A stretch of 64,000 nucleotides of DNA from Thiobacillus sp. SCUT-2 (lineage in GTDB: Bacteria; Pseudomonadota; Gammaproteobacteria; Burkholderiales; Thiobacillaceae). Numbering within the stretch: position 1 is the first letter of the stretch; the number at the start of each line of letters is the position of its first letter. Below the pieces are notes generated by a model. That model had not been told where the DNA came from and did no database searches. It worked only from the letters and a program-made list of their open reading frames with translations. The stretch spans positions 1-64,000 of the forward strand of contig NZ_CP141769.1 in the NCBI RefSeq assembly GCF_035621355.1, written 5' to 3'. The translations under genes were made by a program, and so were the position numbers. Below, in pieces: positions 40,442 through 50,091 of this stretch.

Positions 40442-43208
40442 GCCAGGTTCCCTTGCGGCACAGACCGCGTGCCTCGCAGTGCCGGCACACGCGGTCGACG
40501 CCGTGGGCAGGCAGTGCCGCGCCGGCGGCGATGGCCTCGAGCAGCGCCGGCAGGCGCAGGCTGATGGCGGCGACGTCGGTTTCGCCATCGAGGGCGAGCG
40601 GCGCGACCGGCACCTCGTTGATCGGCAGATAGGCCGCGGCGGCGTCGGCGAGCCAGGCGTAGAAGGGCAGCTGCACGGCCTCGTCGGGCGTGTTGAGCTT
40701 CTTCTTCAGGTCCGGCGAGGCGGTGGTCTTGTAGTCGATCACGGCGCGTGCGTCGCCGCCCGGGCCGGGGCGGCGGTCGACCCGGTCGACCCGTCCGTGC
40801 AGGGTCACCTCGCCGACCCCGGCGACGTCGACCGGCACCGCGAAATCGGTCTCGCCCGACTGGTAGCGCCAGCCCTGCCCGGCCCATTCCAGCCAGGCGT
40901 CGACGTAGGCCGGCTGGATCGCCTCCCAGCGGCTCGCCCAGGCGGCGGCCGTGAAGGCGGGCAGGGCCGCGAATTCGGCGGCGGACAGCCGTGCCAGCCG
41001 CGCGAGGGCCGTGCTGCGCTCGAGCGGCGGGTCCTCGTCGTGAAAGCGCTCGAGGATCCGGTGCAGCAGGTTGCCGTAGTCGCTCTTGTCGAGGACTTCG
41101 TCGGCCTCGTCGAGCTCGCGCAGGCCGAGCACGCCGCGCGCGAAAAAGCGGTAGGGGCAGTCCAGCAGCGTCTGGTAGGCCGTCGGCGAATAACGGCGCG
41201 GCAGCCGCGCCGCTCCGACGAGCGGCGCAGGCTGCCGCGTGGGGTCGGGCGGCGTGCTCGCCCGGGCGGGCGGCACACCCGGCGGCTGTTCGGGCAGCGC
41301 CGCCCCCCATGCGGCCTGATGGAGCGCCTGCAGCCGCAGCACCAGCGGCGAAGCGGGGTTGGGCTCGTCGTCGTTCCACGCCCGCCAGCTCAGCAGCGCC
41401 GGCCCCTGCACGAGCAGCTGCATGAGGTCGGCCGTGGCGGCGGTTGCGTCGTCGGTGGCCGTCGCGAGACCGAGCTGGGCGCGTATCGCCTGCGAAAACA
41501 GGCCGGGCGCGGGGAGCGGCGGCAGGTGACGCGCGTCGGCGCCGATCACCGCAACCGCGTCGAACAGCCGCCCGCGCGCGGCGGGCAGCGAGGTCAGAAC
41601 GATCGGGCTCGCCACGCCGGCATCGGTGAAGCTGGCGGACTCCAGTGCCAGGTTCAGCCAGCGCCGCCACTCGGCAAAGCCGTACTTTTCGGGGTCGCCG
41701 GCGAGGTCGCGGCGCAGCGCCTTTAGCGTCTCGAGCAGGCTGTCCCCCGCGGCGTCGGCCCCGAGAAGCGGCAGCGCACCGATCCCTTCGAGGCTGTCGG
41801 CGAGGCGCGCCAGCCAGGTCGCGAGCGGCGCGCGGCTGCGGGGAAAGCCCTGCCGTGCCGCGAACAGCGCGGCGAGCCAGGCGGGCACGGCGCCAAATTC
41901 GTGCTGCGCCAGCCGCTGCAGGTCGGTCGTGCCCTGCGACACGCCGTGGCGGCGCAGGGCGAGCTCGAATGCCAGCACCGCATCCTGGCGCGCGGCGGGT
42001 TCGCCGAGCACGAAGGGGGACTTGAGGAGGTCGAGCAGCTCGACGTGCGGGAAGTCGGCGGCGATGCATTCGAGCCAGCGGTCGACGACCGCGGCGGCGG
42101 CGGTCGTCGTCAGGGTCCAGCCCGTTTCGTCGGCAATCAGGACCTCCATGCGTTCGAGCAGCGCCCGCACCCGCCGCGCGGTCTCGCGATCCAGCGCGAT
42201 CAGCGCCAGCGCGCGGCGTCCGGCGTGCAGCTGGTCGGCGACCCAGGCGGCGACCGTGCGCGCCTCGCCCTCGAGGTGGGGGGCCGGCGCGAGCGTGACG
42301 CGCTCGCGCAGCGGCGAGGTCGGCAGGGCGCGTGCGAGGTCGGCGGCGCGCGCGCGCAAGGGCGGCTCGGTCACCTCCCAGGCCTGGTGCAGGGTACGCG
42401 CGACGTCATCGTCGATGTCGGATTCGAGCAGCGTGACCGGGACGCGCTCGGCGCATCGCGAGAGAAATTGCCGCTCGAGGGCCGTGAGCGGGCCGAGCGC
42501 GTAGCCATAGATCGCTTTGGGCCTCGCGTTCGCCCGCTCCCCCATTTGGGAGGAGGATTGGGGATAACCCGCGACTTGCCCGCTTGCGGGCCTAGTCGAG
42601 TGGCTAGTGGTCTCATCCGAGCGGGGGGGCGGCGCGGCGGCGAGCGCGTCGAGCAGGCGGTCGAGCGCGCGCGCATAGCATGCCTGCGGATCGCTGCCGT
42701 CGCCGTTGAGGATGTGCCAGACGGCTTCGATCAGGGCGGTTTCGCGGTCCAGCGCCGCACCGTTCAAGGCACGGATGCGCGCGCCGATTGCGCCGCCCAG
42801 GCGGGCGGCCGAGAGCTCGTCGGCCAGTTGCAGCAATTCGGTGGCGAGTGCCCACTTGTCGACCGCACCGAGCCAGTCGGTGCGGCGCAGCACGCCGTGG
42901 AGGCGCGCCAGGCGGCTGGCCTGCGGTTCGGCGCGGCCGCCGCCCACGGTGTCGGCCCAGGCCTTCAGCGGGGTGATGTGCGGCGGAATCAGGACGGCAC
43001 GACCCGATTCGCGCGCCAGCGTGCGGGCCAGGTCCTGGCCGGCGCGGTGGTTGGGAACGAGGACGGTGAGCCCGGAGAGGTCCGGCAGGCCGTCGGCGTG
43101 CCGGTCGAGCAGGTGGCGGGCGACGGCCCGCGGCAAGGCGGAACCGCCGACGAGTTTCAAGGGTGTCAGCGTTCCAGGTACTGGCGCTTGTCCTTGACGC
43201 CGGCCCAC
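40434..43208 (-). CDS. addB: AddB-type helicase-like/nuclease subunit
   Basis: The partner of AddA. The 924-residue product begins with an inactive helicase-like part ([19 protein letters not shown]) and ends with a PD-(D/E)XK nuclease domain ([18 protein letters not shown]). It also carries the iron-sulfur cysteines expected of AddB: DCPYRFF plus [10 protein letters not shown] at the C terminus. The ATG at 43208 lies inside the ferredoxin gene; a TTG at 43160 ([10 protein letters not shown]) just after that gene is a realistic alternative. A low-complexity segment near residues 198-225 derives from an in-frame repeat insertion. Confidence 0.88.
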   Translation of the reverse strand: MGRRQGQAPVPGTLTPLKLVGGSALPRAVARHLLDRHADGLPDLSGLTVLVPNHRAGQDLARTLARESGRAVLIPPHITPLKAWADTVGGGRAEPQASRLARLHGVLRRTDWLGAVDKWALATELLQLADELSAARLGGAIGARIRALNGAALDRETALIEAVWHILNGDGSDPQACYARALDRLLDALAAAPPPRSDETTSHSTRPASGQVAGYPQSSSQMGERANARPKAIYGYALGPLTALERQFLSRCAERVPVTLLESDIDDDVARTLHQAWEVTEPPLRARAADLARALPTSPLRERVTLAPAPHLEGEARTVAAWVADQLHAGRRALALIALDRETARRVRALLERMEVLIADETGWTLTTTAAAAVVDRWLECIAADFPHVELLDLLKSPFVLGEPAARQDAVLAFELALRRHGVSQGTTDLQRLAQHEFGAVPAWLAALFAARQGFPRSRAPLATWLARLADSLEGIGALPLLGADAAGDSLLETLKALRRDLAGDPEKYGFAEWRRWLNLALESASFTDAGVASPIVLTSLPAARGRLFDAVAVIGADARHLPPLPAPGLFSQAIRAQLGLATATDDATAATADLMQLLVQGPALLSWRAWNDDEPNPASPLVLRLQALHQAAWGAALPEQPPGVPPARASTPPDPTRQPAPLVGAARLPRRYSPTAYQTLLDCPYRFFARGVLGLRELDEADEVLDKSDYGNLLHRILERFHDEDPPLERSTALARLARLSAAEFAALPAFTAAAWASRWEAIQPAYVDAWLEWAGQGWRYQSGETDFAVPVDVAGVGEVTLHGRVDRVDRRPGPGGDARAVIDYKTTASPDLKKKLNTPDEAVQLPFYAWLADAAAAYLPINEVPVAPLALDGETDVAAISLRLPALLEAIAAGAALPAHGVDRVCRHCEARGLCRKGTWHA
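42525..42617. repeat. Palindromic repeat element inside addB
   Basis: The segment 42525-42573 contains TTCGCCCGCTCCCCC-ATTT-GGGAGGAGGATTGGGG. It is followed by a second hairpin GCCCGC-TT-GCGGGC (42578-42591) and CTAG-TCGAGTGG-CTAG (42592-42607). The first part closely matches the element inside glcE at 51843-51890. The insertion stays in frame and encodes a disordered stretch of AddB. Confidence 0.6.
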
Positions 43209-43489
43209 TGGTCGGCATCGGCCAGCGGATCCTTCTTCTCGACGATCACCTTCCAGACCTTGGCGAGTTCGGCATTGAGCGCGATGTAGGCGCGCTGATC
43301 ATCCGGCACGTCGTCTTCCGCAAAAATGGCCTCGACCGGGCATTCGGCGACGCACAGGGTGCAGTCGATGCATTCTTCGGGGTCGATCACCAGGAAATTG
43401 GGGCCTTCATGGAAGCAGTCCACCGGACAGACATCGACACAATCGGTGTATTTGCACTTCACACAGGCGTCGGCTACAACGTAAGTCAT
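43166..43489 (-). CDS. fdxA: Seven-iron ferredoxin
   Basis: A 107-residue ferredoxin with one [3Fe-4S] and one [4Fe-4S] cluster. The nine cysteines lie at 9, 12, 17, 21, 25, 40, 43, 46 and 50. The spacing matches the well-studied Azotobacter ferredoxin I shifted by one residue, which predicts 3Fe ligands C9, C17, C50 and 4Fe ligands C21, C40, C43, C46. The C-terminal extension is family-typical. It is divergent from trxA and directly precedes addB, though a shared function is not implied. Confidence 0.93.
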   Translation of the reverse strand: MTYVVADACVKCKYTDCVDVCPVDCFHEGPNFLVIDPEECIDCTLCVAECPVEAIFAEDDVPDDQRAYIALNAELAKVWKVIVEKKDPLADADQWAGVKDKRQYLER

Positions 43490-43645
43490 TCGAATTTACC
43501 CCGATGAGTTGAGAAATGCCCGGTTGCTTGCAGCCGGCAATTTTGATGTAGCATATCGGCACAAAACCGATTTTTCCAGCTTTACCATCCCCGAACCGTC
43601 CAAGGCCGCCTCCGGCCATCCCAACTTCAATCAGGAGCTGCACCG

Positions 43646-43972
43646 ATGAGCGAGCATGTTCATTACATATCCGATGATTCCTTCGAACAGGAAGTCCTGC
43701 AGGCCGGGTTGCCCGTGCTGGTGGACTACTGGGCGGACTGGTGCGGCCCGTGCAAGATGATCTCGCCGATCCTCGACGAAGTCGCCAAGGAATACTCCGG
43801 CAAGCTCAAGGTGTGCAAGCTCAACATCGACGAGAACCAGGCGACGCCTCCCAAGTTCGGCATCCGCGGCATTCCCACCCTGATGATCTTCAAGAACGGC
43901 AACGTCGAAGCCACCAAGGTCGGCGCCCTTTCCAAGTCCCAACTCACCGCCTTCGTCGACAGCAACATCTGA
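43646..43972 (+). CDS. trxA: Thioredoxin 1
   Basis: A 108-residue cytosolic thioredoxin that reduces protein disulfides. The redox site WCGPC is at 32-36 (C33, C36), with the conserved cis-proline segment [11 protein letters not shown] at about 72-82. CAGGAG lies 7 bases before the ATG. It precedes rho, a common order in proteobacteria. Confidence 0.97.
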   Translation: MSEHVHYISDDSFEQEVLQAGLPVLVDYWADWCGPCKMISPILDEVAKEYSGKLKVCKLNIDENQATPPKFGIRGIPTLMIFKNGNVEATKVGALSKSQLTAFVDSNI

Positions 43973-44086
43973 CAAACCCCGTTTCACCGGACGGCGCATC
44001 GGCGCGCCGCCAACCTGCAGCACCGTCCGGCACCATCCCTTGCTCACCGTCCGGCTCTTTCAAGCGAGCCCACTCAGGCCCCTCCC

Positions 44087-45346
44087 ATGCACCTTTCCGA
44101 CCTCAAGCAGAAATCGATCACCGAGCTCCTTGAACTCGCCGCGACCAACGGCATCGACAACGCCAACCGCTTCCGCAAGCAGGAGCTGATCTTCGCCATC
44201 CTGAAGACGCTGGCCAAGCGCGGCGAAAGCATCTACGGCGACGGCGTCCTCGAGGTGCTGCCGGACGGCTTCGGCTTCCTGCGCTCGCCCGAGACCTCGT
44301 ATCTTGCCAACACCGACGACATCTACGTGTCGCCGTCGCAGATCCGCCGCTTCAACCTGCATACCGGCGACAAGATCGAGGGCGAGATCCGCACGCCGAA
44401 GGATGGCGAGCGCTACTCGGCGATGACCAAGCTCGACAAGATCAACGGCGAGCCGCCCGAGGCGAGCAAGAACAAGATCCTGTTCGAGAATCTCACCCCG
44501 CTGCATCCGGACAAGCCGCTCAAGCTCGAGCGCGACATCAAGGCCGAAGAGAACATCACCAGCCGCGTCATCGACATCGTCGCCCCGATCGGCAAGGGCC
44601 AGCGCGGCCTGCTGGTGGCGCCGCCGAAATCCGGCAAGACGGTGATGCTGCAGCACATCGCCCACGCCATCACCTCCAACCATCCCGACGTCGTGCTGTT
44701 CGTCCTGCTGATCGACGAGCGCCCGGAAGAAGTGACCGAGATGAGCCGCACGGTGCGCGGCGAGGTCGTCGCCTCCACCTTCGACGAACCTGCCAGCCGC
44801 CACGTGCAGGTCGCCGAAATGGTGATCGAGCGCGCCAAGCGCCTGGTCGAGCACAAGAAGGACGTGGTGATCCTGCTCGACTCGATCACCCGCCTCGCGC
44901 GCGCCTACAATACCGTGCAGCCCGCTTCCGGCAAGGTGCTCACCGGCGGCGTCGACGCCAACGCCCTGCAGAAGCCGAAGCGCTTCTTCGGCGCTGCGCG
45001 CAACATCGAGGAAGGCGGCAGCCTCACCATCATCGCCACCGCGCTGATCGACACCGGCAGCCGCATGGACGACGTCATCTACGAGGAATTCAAGGGCACC
45101 GGCAACCTGGAGATCCACCTCGACCGCAAGATGGCCGAGAAACGCCAGTACCCGGCGATCAACGTCAACCGCTCCGGCACCCGCCGCGAGGAACTGCTGA
45201 TGCCGCACGACATCCTGCAGAAGGTCTGGGTGCTCAGGAAACTGCTGTATCCGATGGACGACATGGAGGCGATGGAATTTCTCCTCGACAAGATCCGCGC
45301 GACGAAGAACAACAACGAGTTCTTCGATTCGATGCGCCGCGGCTGA
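44087..45346 (+). CDS. rho: Transcription termination factor Rho
   Basis: Rho is the hexameric RNA helicase that terminates transcription at unstructured RNA. The 419-residue product has the N-terminal helical and cold-shock-like RNA-binding domain ([14 protein letters not shown]), Walker A in [13 protein letters not shown] and Walker [17 protein letters not shown]. The Q-loop/R-loop segment [21 protein letters not shown] follows. Length and motifs are normal. Confidence 0.98.
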   Translation: MHLSDLKQKSITELLELAATNGIDNANRFRKQELIFAILKTLAKRGESIYGDGVLEVLPDGFGFLRSPETSYLANTDDIYVSPSQIRRFNLHTGDKIEGEIRTPKDGERYSAMTKLDKINGEPPEASKNKILFENLTPLHPDKPLKLERDIKAEENITSRVIDIVAPIGKGQRGLLVAPPKSGKTVMLQHIAHAITSNHPDVVLFVLLIDERPEEVTEMSRTVRGEVVASTFDEPASRHVQVAEMVIERAKRLVEHKKDVVILLDSITRLARAYNTVQPASGKVLTGGVDANALQKPKRFFGAARNIEEGGSLTIIATALIDTGSRMDDVIYEEFKGTGNLEIHLDRKMAEKRQYPAINVNRSGTRREELLMPHDILQKVWVLRKLLYPMDDMEAMEFLLDKIRATKNNNEFFDSMRRG

Positions 45347-45358
45347 CGGCGGGTGGGC

Positions 45359-45387
45359 TTGATCGGGTGCCAGTAACCCGCTATACT
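45359..45387 (+). promoter_or_regulatory. Sigma-70 promoter of rpmE
   Basis: TTGATC (45359-45364) and TATACT (45382-45387) are separated by 17 bases, close to the ideal -35/-10 arrangement. They lie 36 bases upstream of rpmE, between the rho stop and rpmE. Confidence 0.65.
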
Positions 45388-45422
45388 CTCGCGTTCTCCG
45401 AATTCAACCCGAAGGAATTGCC

Positions 45423-45629
45423 ATGAAAGCCGGCATTCACCCCGATTACAAAGATGTGACCGTGAACTGCTCGTGCGGCAGCACGTTCGTCACCCGCTCC
45501 ACGCTGGGCAAGGACAAGCTGCACGTGGAAGTGTGCGCGGCCTGTCATCCGTTCTATACCGGCAAGCAGAAGATCGTCGACACGGCCGGCCGCGTCGAGA
45601 AATTCCGCCAGCGCTACGGCATGAAGTAA
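45423..45629 (+). CDS. rpmE: 50S ribosomal protein L31 (zinc form)
   Basis: A 68-residue ribosomal protein of the large subunit. It carries the four zinc-binding cysteines of the C+ form (C16, C18, C38, C41), so this is the zinc-replete paralogue rather than the zinc-free one. AAGGAA lies 5-6 bases before the ATG. A strong terminator follows. Confidence 0.97.
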   Translation: MKAGIHPDYKDVTVNCSCGSTFVTRSTLGKDKLHVEVCAACHPFYTGKQKIVDTAGRVEKFRQRYGMK

Positions 45630-45646
45630 GCCGTTCCGGCGATGCG

Positions 45647-45672
45647 AAAAAAGCGGCCACGGCCGCTTTTTT
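45647..45672 (+). terminator. Intrinsic terminator after rpmE
   Basis: Six A, then GCGGCC-AC-GGCCGC, then six T. It is symmetrical and so could act in both directions. Confidence 0.9.
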
Positions 45673-45765
45673 CATTCCTGCGGCGCCGGCGCGGTCGTCT
45701 TGCTGCGATTTCACGGCCTGACGACGGTATCATTTCGGGCGCCGCGTAACGAGAAAGAGGCCGAC

Positions 45766-47190
45766 TTGAATTTCCGAGCTTTTCGCCGCATCGCCGTGAT
45801 CGTGCTGGGCGCGCTCGCGCTGACACACTGTGCGCGGAATCCGGTCGGCCCGGATGGCGGTGCGGCGCAGAAAGCCGGCCGGCAGGAAGGCGGCCCGGGG
45901 GCGCAGGCCAACCGGGAACTGCTCAAGGCCTACGCCGTGCTCGACGCCCCGGTGCTGCAGGGCTACGTGAACGAGGTCGGTCAGCGGCTCGCGCAGCAGA
46001 CCGGGCGCGGCGATCTCACATGGCGCTTCACGGTCGTCGACAGCCCTGAGGTCGATGCGTTCTCGCTGCCCGGGGGTTACGTCTACGTCACGCGCGGGCT
46101 GCTGGCTTACCTGAATACCGAAGCCGAGCTGGCGAGCGTGCTCTGCCACGAAATGGGCCATGTCGCGGCGCGCCACGGGCTGCGGCAGCCGGCCCCGCCG
46201 GCGGCGGCGGCGCTGGGCTCGGTCCTGTCGCCGGACGGCGGTGGCGAATCGGACGTGTTGCGGATGCTGGCGCAAGCGCGCGCCGGCGGCTACGGCGGCG
46301 ACGCGGAGCGCGAGGCCGATCGCCTCGGCGCAGGCTACCTGGTCCGGGCGCATTACGCGCCGCGGGCGCTCGCCGATGCGCGGGCCGCGTTGAGGAACCA
46401 GGCGCTGGCCGCCGCCGCCCAGGCGCAGGGGGGCGGCGGGCCGGTGCAGGCCTATCACGCCGCCTTCCTTCCCGTTGCCGGCGAAGCCGTCGCGGCCGCC
46501 GAACGGGCGGGCACGCCGGATGGCACGCCGCCGCGCAGCGGGCGCGACGATTACCTGCACAAGACCGAAGGACTGGTATTCGGCGACAGCCCGGCCCAGG
46601 GCGTGATACGCAACAACGCCCTCTTGCACGACAAGCTGGGCCTCGCAATGCAGTTCCCGCCCGGGTGGCAGGTCAAAAACTGGCCCGAGCGGGCGTTCGC
46701 GCTCAGCCCGCAGGGCGATGCCGTGGTCGAGCTGGAACAGGGGCCGCAGAGCGACGATCCGATGGCAACGCTGCGGCAGGGCGTGCGGCTGGATGCCGGC
46801 GCGCGCTACGACAGCGGGCGGCTCGGCGGCTACGCGGCGGCGTTTGCCGCCGGCCACCAGCAGGGCAGGCCGGTGGTGGTCGCGGTCGTGGTAATGGGCC
46901 GTGTGCAATACCTGATCGCCGGCATGACGCGCGATGCGGACGCCTACGAACGCGAGCGCAGCGCGCTGCGGGCCGCGATCAACAGTTTTCACGCAATCAC
47001 GCCGGCCGAGCGTCTCGCCGCACGGCCGCACATCTTGCGCCTGGTCGCGGCCCGGCCCGGCGTGACGATGACCGCGATGGCGCAGCAGTCGCCGCTGGGC
47101 GCCGATGCCGAAACGCAGTTGCGCCTGATCAACGCACTCTACCCCGCCGGCGAGCCCGTTCCGGGCCAGCTTCTCAAAATTGTTGAATAG
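45766..47190 (+). CDS. Exported M48-family zinc metalloprotease
   Basis: A 474-residue peptidase with an N-terminal signal-like segment (IAVIVLGALALTHCARN) and the zinc motif HEMGH in LASVLCHEMGHVAARHG. Downstream is the glutamate ligand segment EREADRLGAGYL. The cysteine after ALTH could be lipidated but the lipobox is not canonical (His before Cys). The C-terminal half (about 270-474) is a separate domain of the type found in proteobacterial YfgC/LoiP-like proteases. I prefer the TTG at 45766 because AAGAGG precedes it by 6 bases and the signal peptide then starts properly. Confidence 0.82.
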   Translation: MNFRAFRRIAVIVLGALALTHCARNPVGPDGGAAQKAGRQEGGPGAQANRELLKAYAVLDAPVLQGYVNEVGQRLAQQTGRGDLTWRFTVVDSPEVDAFSLPGGYVYVTRGLLAYLNTEAELASVLCHEMGHVAARHGLRQPAPPAAAALGSVLSPDGGGESDVLRMLAQARAGGYGGDAEREADRLGAGYLVRAHYAPRALADARAALRNQALAAAAQAQGGGGPVQAYHAAFLPVAGEAVAAAERAGTPDGTPPRSGRDDYLHKTEGLVFGDSPAQGVIRNNALLHDKLGLAMQFPPGWQVKNWPERAFALSPQGDAVVELEQGPQSDDPMATLRQGVRLDAGARYDSGRLGGYAAAFAAGHQQGRPVVVAVVVMGRVQYLIAGMTRDADAYERERSALRAAINSFHAITPAERLAARPHILRLVAARPGVTMTAMAQQSPLGADAETQLRLINALYPAGEPVPGQLLKIVE

Positions 47191-48754
47191 GCCGTCCTTG
47201 TCCCCCGCCCGCCTCGGGCTCCTGCTGCTGTGCCTCGCCTGGCTGTTGCCGGGGCTGGTCGGGCATGCGCCCTGGAAGGGTGGCGACAGCGAGCATTTCG
47301 TGCGCCTGTGGCTGCTGCAGCACGGCGACGCGGCGTCGCAGGCCGTGGCCGGAACGCCGCCGCTGTACTACTCCGTCGCGACGACGACCGCGTGGCTGAC
47401 GTCCGCCTTCCTGCCGCTTGCGGATGGCGCGCGGCTGGCGTCCGGGCTGTTCGTCGCCGCGGCGCTGTTCTTCGTCGCCCGCGCGGCCCGGATGCTCTAC
47501 GGCGTCGAAGCGGCTTGGGCCGCCGCCCTGACGCTGCTGGGCTGCATGGGCCTGCTGGTCCGCGGTCACGAACTCAATGCCGCGACCGCCCAGTTCGCGG
47601 CGGCCGCCGTGATGCTGTACGGCATCGCCGCGCTGCCGCAGTCGGCGCGCGGCGGCGGGTGGCTGGGGGGCGGCACGGCGCTGATGCTGCTGGCCGGTGG
47701 TGCGGCGGAGGCGGCCCTGTTCGTGCTGCTCGCCGTCGCGCTGTACGTCGGATGCGGGGGGTTCCGCACGCCGCAGGCGCGGCGGGGGCTCGCGCTGGGG
47801 CTGGTTCTGGCGCTCGTGGCCGCCGGCCTGTGGCTGGGTTATCTTGCGGCGCAGGACGTTCCCTTTGGCCGCGCCCTCAATCTGCAGCGCTGGGCCGGCA
47901 CCGCCGCGTTGCGGCCGCTCTTCTATCCGGGGACGCTGGGTTGGTACGCATGGCCGGCATGGCCGCTCGCGGGATGGGCGCTCTACCGCGAGCGGCGACA
48001 ATGGCGCAGCCCCGGCGTCGCGTTGCCGGCGGCCGTGCTGCTCGGCCTGCTGCTGCTGTATGCCTTCGACCGGCACCCCGGCGAGGAGCAGGGCCTCATC
48101 CTGCTGCTGCCGCTGGCGCTGCTGGGGGCCGCCGGACTCCTGAGCCTGCGCCGCGGGGCCGCCTCCGCCCTGCTGTGGTTCGCCGTCATGCTGTTCGGCT
48201 TCCTCGCGCTCGTCCTGTGGGTGTACTGGGCGGCGCACGATCTCGGCCTGCCGGCCCGCGTGGCAGGGCGGCTGGGCCGGCTCGGGATGACCCAGGTCGG
48301 GACGTTCCGGCCGTGGGCGCTGGCGCTGGGGGGCATCGTCACGCTGGCGTGGATCGTGTTTCTTGCGCGCGTCCGCCGCTCGCCCTTGCGTCCGATGCTG
48401 GTCTGGACCGCCGGGATGACCTTCAGCTGGGGCTTGCTGATGGCGCTGTTCCAGGCGCCGCTCGACCAGCGCCTGTCGTACGCTGGTGTCGGCCAGGCGC
48501 TGGCGGCGCGGGTGGCGCCGGCGGAATGCATCGGGACCCTGCATGTGCGCCGCCAGCAGCGTGTGCTGCTGGCCTATCACAGCGGGCGCCGGCTGATGGC
48601 GGCCGACCGCGGCTGCGACTGGCTCCTGGTGGAGACCCGCGAGCGTGCCCGCGAGCCCGAGGTCGCGTCGCGCTGGCTCAAGGTGTGGGACGGCGGGCGC
48701 CCCGGTGAGCGCGATGACCGCTTCTTCCTCTATGCGCGTCGTGGTCGCGGCTGA
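47180..48754 (+). CDS. Multi-pass membrane glycosyltransferase-like protein
   Basis: A 524-residue membrane protein with roughly 11-12 hydrophobic segments and a soluble C terminus. The first external loop (GGDSEHFVRLWLLQHGD) and the overall layout resemble ArnT/PMT-type (GT-C) lipid-linked glycosyltransferases, with an acidic residue after the first helix. The substrate cannot be told. The TTG start overlaps the end of the M48 gene. mobA begins inside its 3' end. Confidence 0.7.
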   Translation: MLNRPSLSPARLGLLLLCLAWLLPGLVGHAPWKGGDSEHFVRLWLLQHGDAASQAVAGTPPLYYSVATTTAWLTSAFLPLADGARLASGLFVAAALFFVARAARMLYGVEAAWAAALTLLGCMGLLVRGHELNAATAQFAAAAVMLYGIAALPQSARGGGWLGGGTALMLLAGGAAEAALFVLLAVALYVGCGGFRTPQARRGLALGLVLALVAAGLWLGYLAAQDVPFGRALNLQRWAGTAALRPLFYPGTLGWYAWPAWPLAGWALYRERRQWRSPGVALPAAVLLGLLLLYAFDRHPGEEQGLILLLPLALLGAAGLLSLRRGAASALLWFAVMLFGFLALVLWVYWAAHDLGLPARVAGRLGRLGMTQVGTFRPWALALGGIVTLAWIVFLARVRRSPLRPMLVWTAGMTFSWGLLMALFQAPLDQRLSYAGVGQALAARVAPAECIGTLHVRRQQRVLLAYHSGRRLMAADRGCDWLLVETRERAREPEVASRWLKVWDGGRPGERDDRFFLYARRGRG

Positions 48755-49313
48755 TCCCGAGCGCGTCGCCGCCGTCATCCTCGCGGGCGGGCAGGGCCGT
48801 CGCATGGGCGGGGCGGACAAGGGCCTGATCGACTACCAGGGCCGTCCGCTGGTCGAATGGGTGCTGGAGGCGCTTGCCCCGCAGGTCGACGAAATCGTCA
48901 TCAGCGCCAACCGCAATCTCGAGCGCTACGCGCTGTACGGCCGTCGCGTGCTGCCCGACACGCTGCCCGACTTCCCCGGGCCGCTCGCCGGCGTGCTGGC
49001 CGCGCTGGAAGCAGTGCGGGCCGACTGGCTGCTCGTCGCGCCGTGCGACACCCCGCATCTGCCAGCCGACCTTGCCCTGCGCCTGCTGGGGGCGGCCCAG
49101 CTGGAAGGCGTGCCGCTGGCGGTGGCGGAGGACGCCACGCAGGTGCATTACACGTGCTTCATGGTGCGCGCCGACCAGCGCGACAACCTGGCGGCGTTCC
49201 TGGCGGGCGGCGGCCGTGCGGTGCACCGGTGGCAGGCGGGGCTGTCGTCGACGCATGTGCGTTTCGACGCCGCCTGCTTCGCCAACCTCAACCGGCCCGA
49301 CGATCTGGCCTGA
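48714..49313 (+). CDS. mobA: Molybdenum cofactor guanylyltransferase
   Basis: MobA adds GMP to molybdopterin to form the bis-MGD cofactor used by enzymes such as nitrate reductase and formate dehydrogenase. The 199-residue product has the nucleotidyltransferase signature AVILAGGQGRRMGGADKGLI, FPGPLAGVLAAL and VAPCDTPHLP. ATGs at 48714 and 48732 are both possible; the first has a GGTGAG-like site. It overlaps the preceding membrane gene by 41 bases. Confidence 0.92.
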   Translation: MTASSSMRVVVAADPERVAAVILAGGQGRRMGGADKGLIDYQGRPLVEWVLEALAPQVDEIVISANRNLERYALYGRRVLPDTLPDFPGPLAGVLAALEAVRADWLLVAPCDTPHLPADLALRLLGAAQLEGVPLAVAEDATQVHYTCFMVRADQRDNLAAFLAGGGRAVHRWQAGLSSTHVRFDAACFANLNRPDDLA

Positions 49314-49322
49314 GCGTCCGCG

Positions 49323-50072
49323 CTATCCCTGGCGGCTTTCCGCGATCTGCCCGCAATACTGCTGCAGGTGCGCGGGCACGTCGGGCGGGCACAGGCCGCA
49401 CCCACGGTTGCCCGGCAACGCGTAGTCGATGAACTTGGGATACGCGAGCTTCAGTTCGCCCATCAGCCGGACGAAGTCTTCGAGCGTGCGGTCGCCGCCC
49501 AGGCGCGGGTTGCGCGCCTTCTCCTGGCCGATGCTGCTGACGCGGCGCTGCTCGTAGTCGTGCGCCGGGTAGACGAGGGTGTCGTCGTCGTAGGCGAACA
49601 GCGTGCCGCGCACCGAGTGATAGAGCGCGGCGGCGTCACCGCTCTGGAAGTCGGTGCGGCCGCAGGCCTCGATCAGCAGCGCATCGCCGGTATAGAGGCG
49701 GCCGGCGTGGAAGTAGGCGAAATGGTTGTCGGTGTGGCCCGGGGTGTGGAGCGGCGCGAGTTCGATCGAGCCCATCGCGAGCGGCACGCCGTCGACGATG
49801 CCGACATCGGTGCACGGAAGCTGATCGAGCGCCGGGCCGGCGATCTTGCTGCCCACCGTTTCCTTCAGCTTCTTCGCCGAGGTGATGTGGTCGGCGTGGA
49901 TGTGCGTCTCGACCGTGTAGGCGAGCGTGAGGCCGAGCGCGTTCACCTCGGCGAGGTCGCGTTCCCAGGCCGGCAGCACCGGGTCGATCAGCAATGCCTG
50001 GCCGGTCTGCTCGCAGCCGAGGAGATAGGTGTACGTGCTGGAAACCGGTTCGAACAGCTGCTTGAAGATCAT
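49323..50072 (-). CDS. ETHE1-like metallo-beta-lactamase-fold hydrolase
   Basis: A 249-residue protein of the glyoxalase II/ETHE1 group with the metal motif THIHADH and further ligand segments TPGHTDNH, YTGDALLIEACGRTDF and YPAHDYEQR. In ETHE1 proteins this fold oxidises glutathione persulfide; a glyoxalase-type hydrolase is the alternative. The C terminus adds a short CGLCPPDVPAHLQQYC segment. GGAGGGAAGG a few bases before the ATG at 50072 decides the start. It follows glcF on the same strand. Confidence 0.85.
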   Translation of the reverse strand: MIFKQLFEPVSSTYTYLLGCEQTGQALLIDPVLPAWERDLAEVNALGLTLAYTVETHIHADHITSAKKLKETVGSKIAGPALDQLPCTDVGIVDGVPLAMGSIELAPLHTPGHTDNHFAYFHAGRLYTGDALLIEACGRTDFQSGDAAALYHSVRGTLFAYDDDTLVYPAHDYEQRRVSSIGQEKARNPRLGGDRTLEDFVRLMGELKLAYPKFIDYALPGNRGCGLCPPDVPAHLQQYCGQIAESRQG

Positions 50073-50091
50073 GTGCCTTCCCTCCGGGGTT

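Noticed and set aside
37976..40564. An 862-codon open frame on the plus strand opposite addA
   Set aside because: Arginine/glutamine-rich shadow of the AddA helicase gene, without motifs or initiation signals.
42525..42617. Possible frameshift or assembly error in addB
   Set aside because: The frame is continuous, conserved AddB sequence resumes on both sides, and the segment matches a repeat element also found in glcE.
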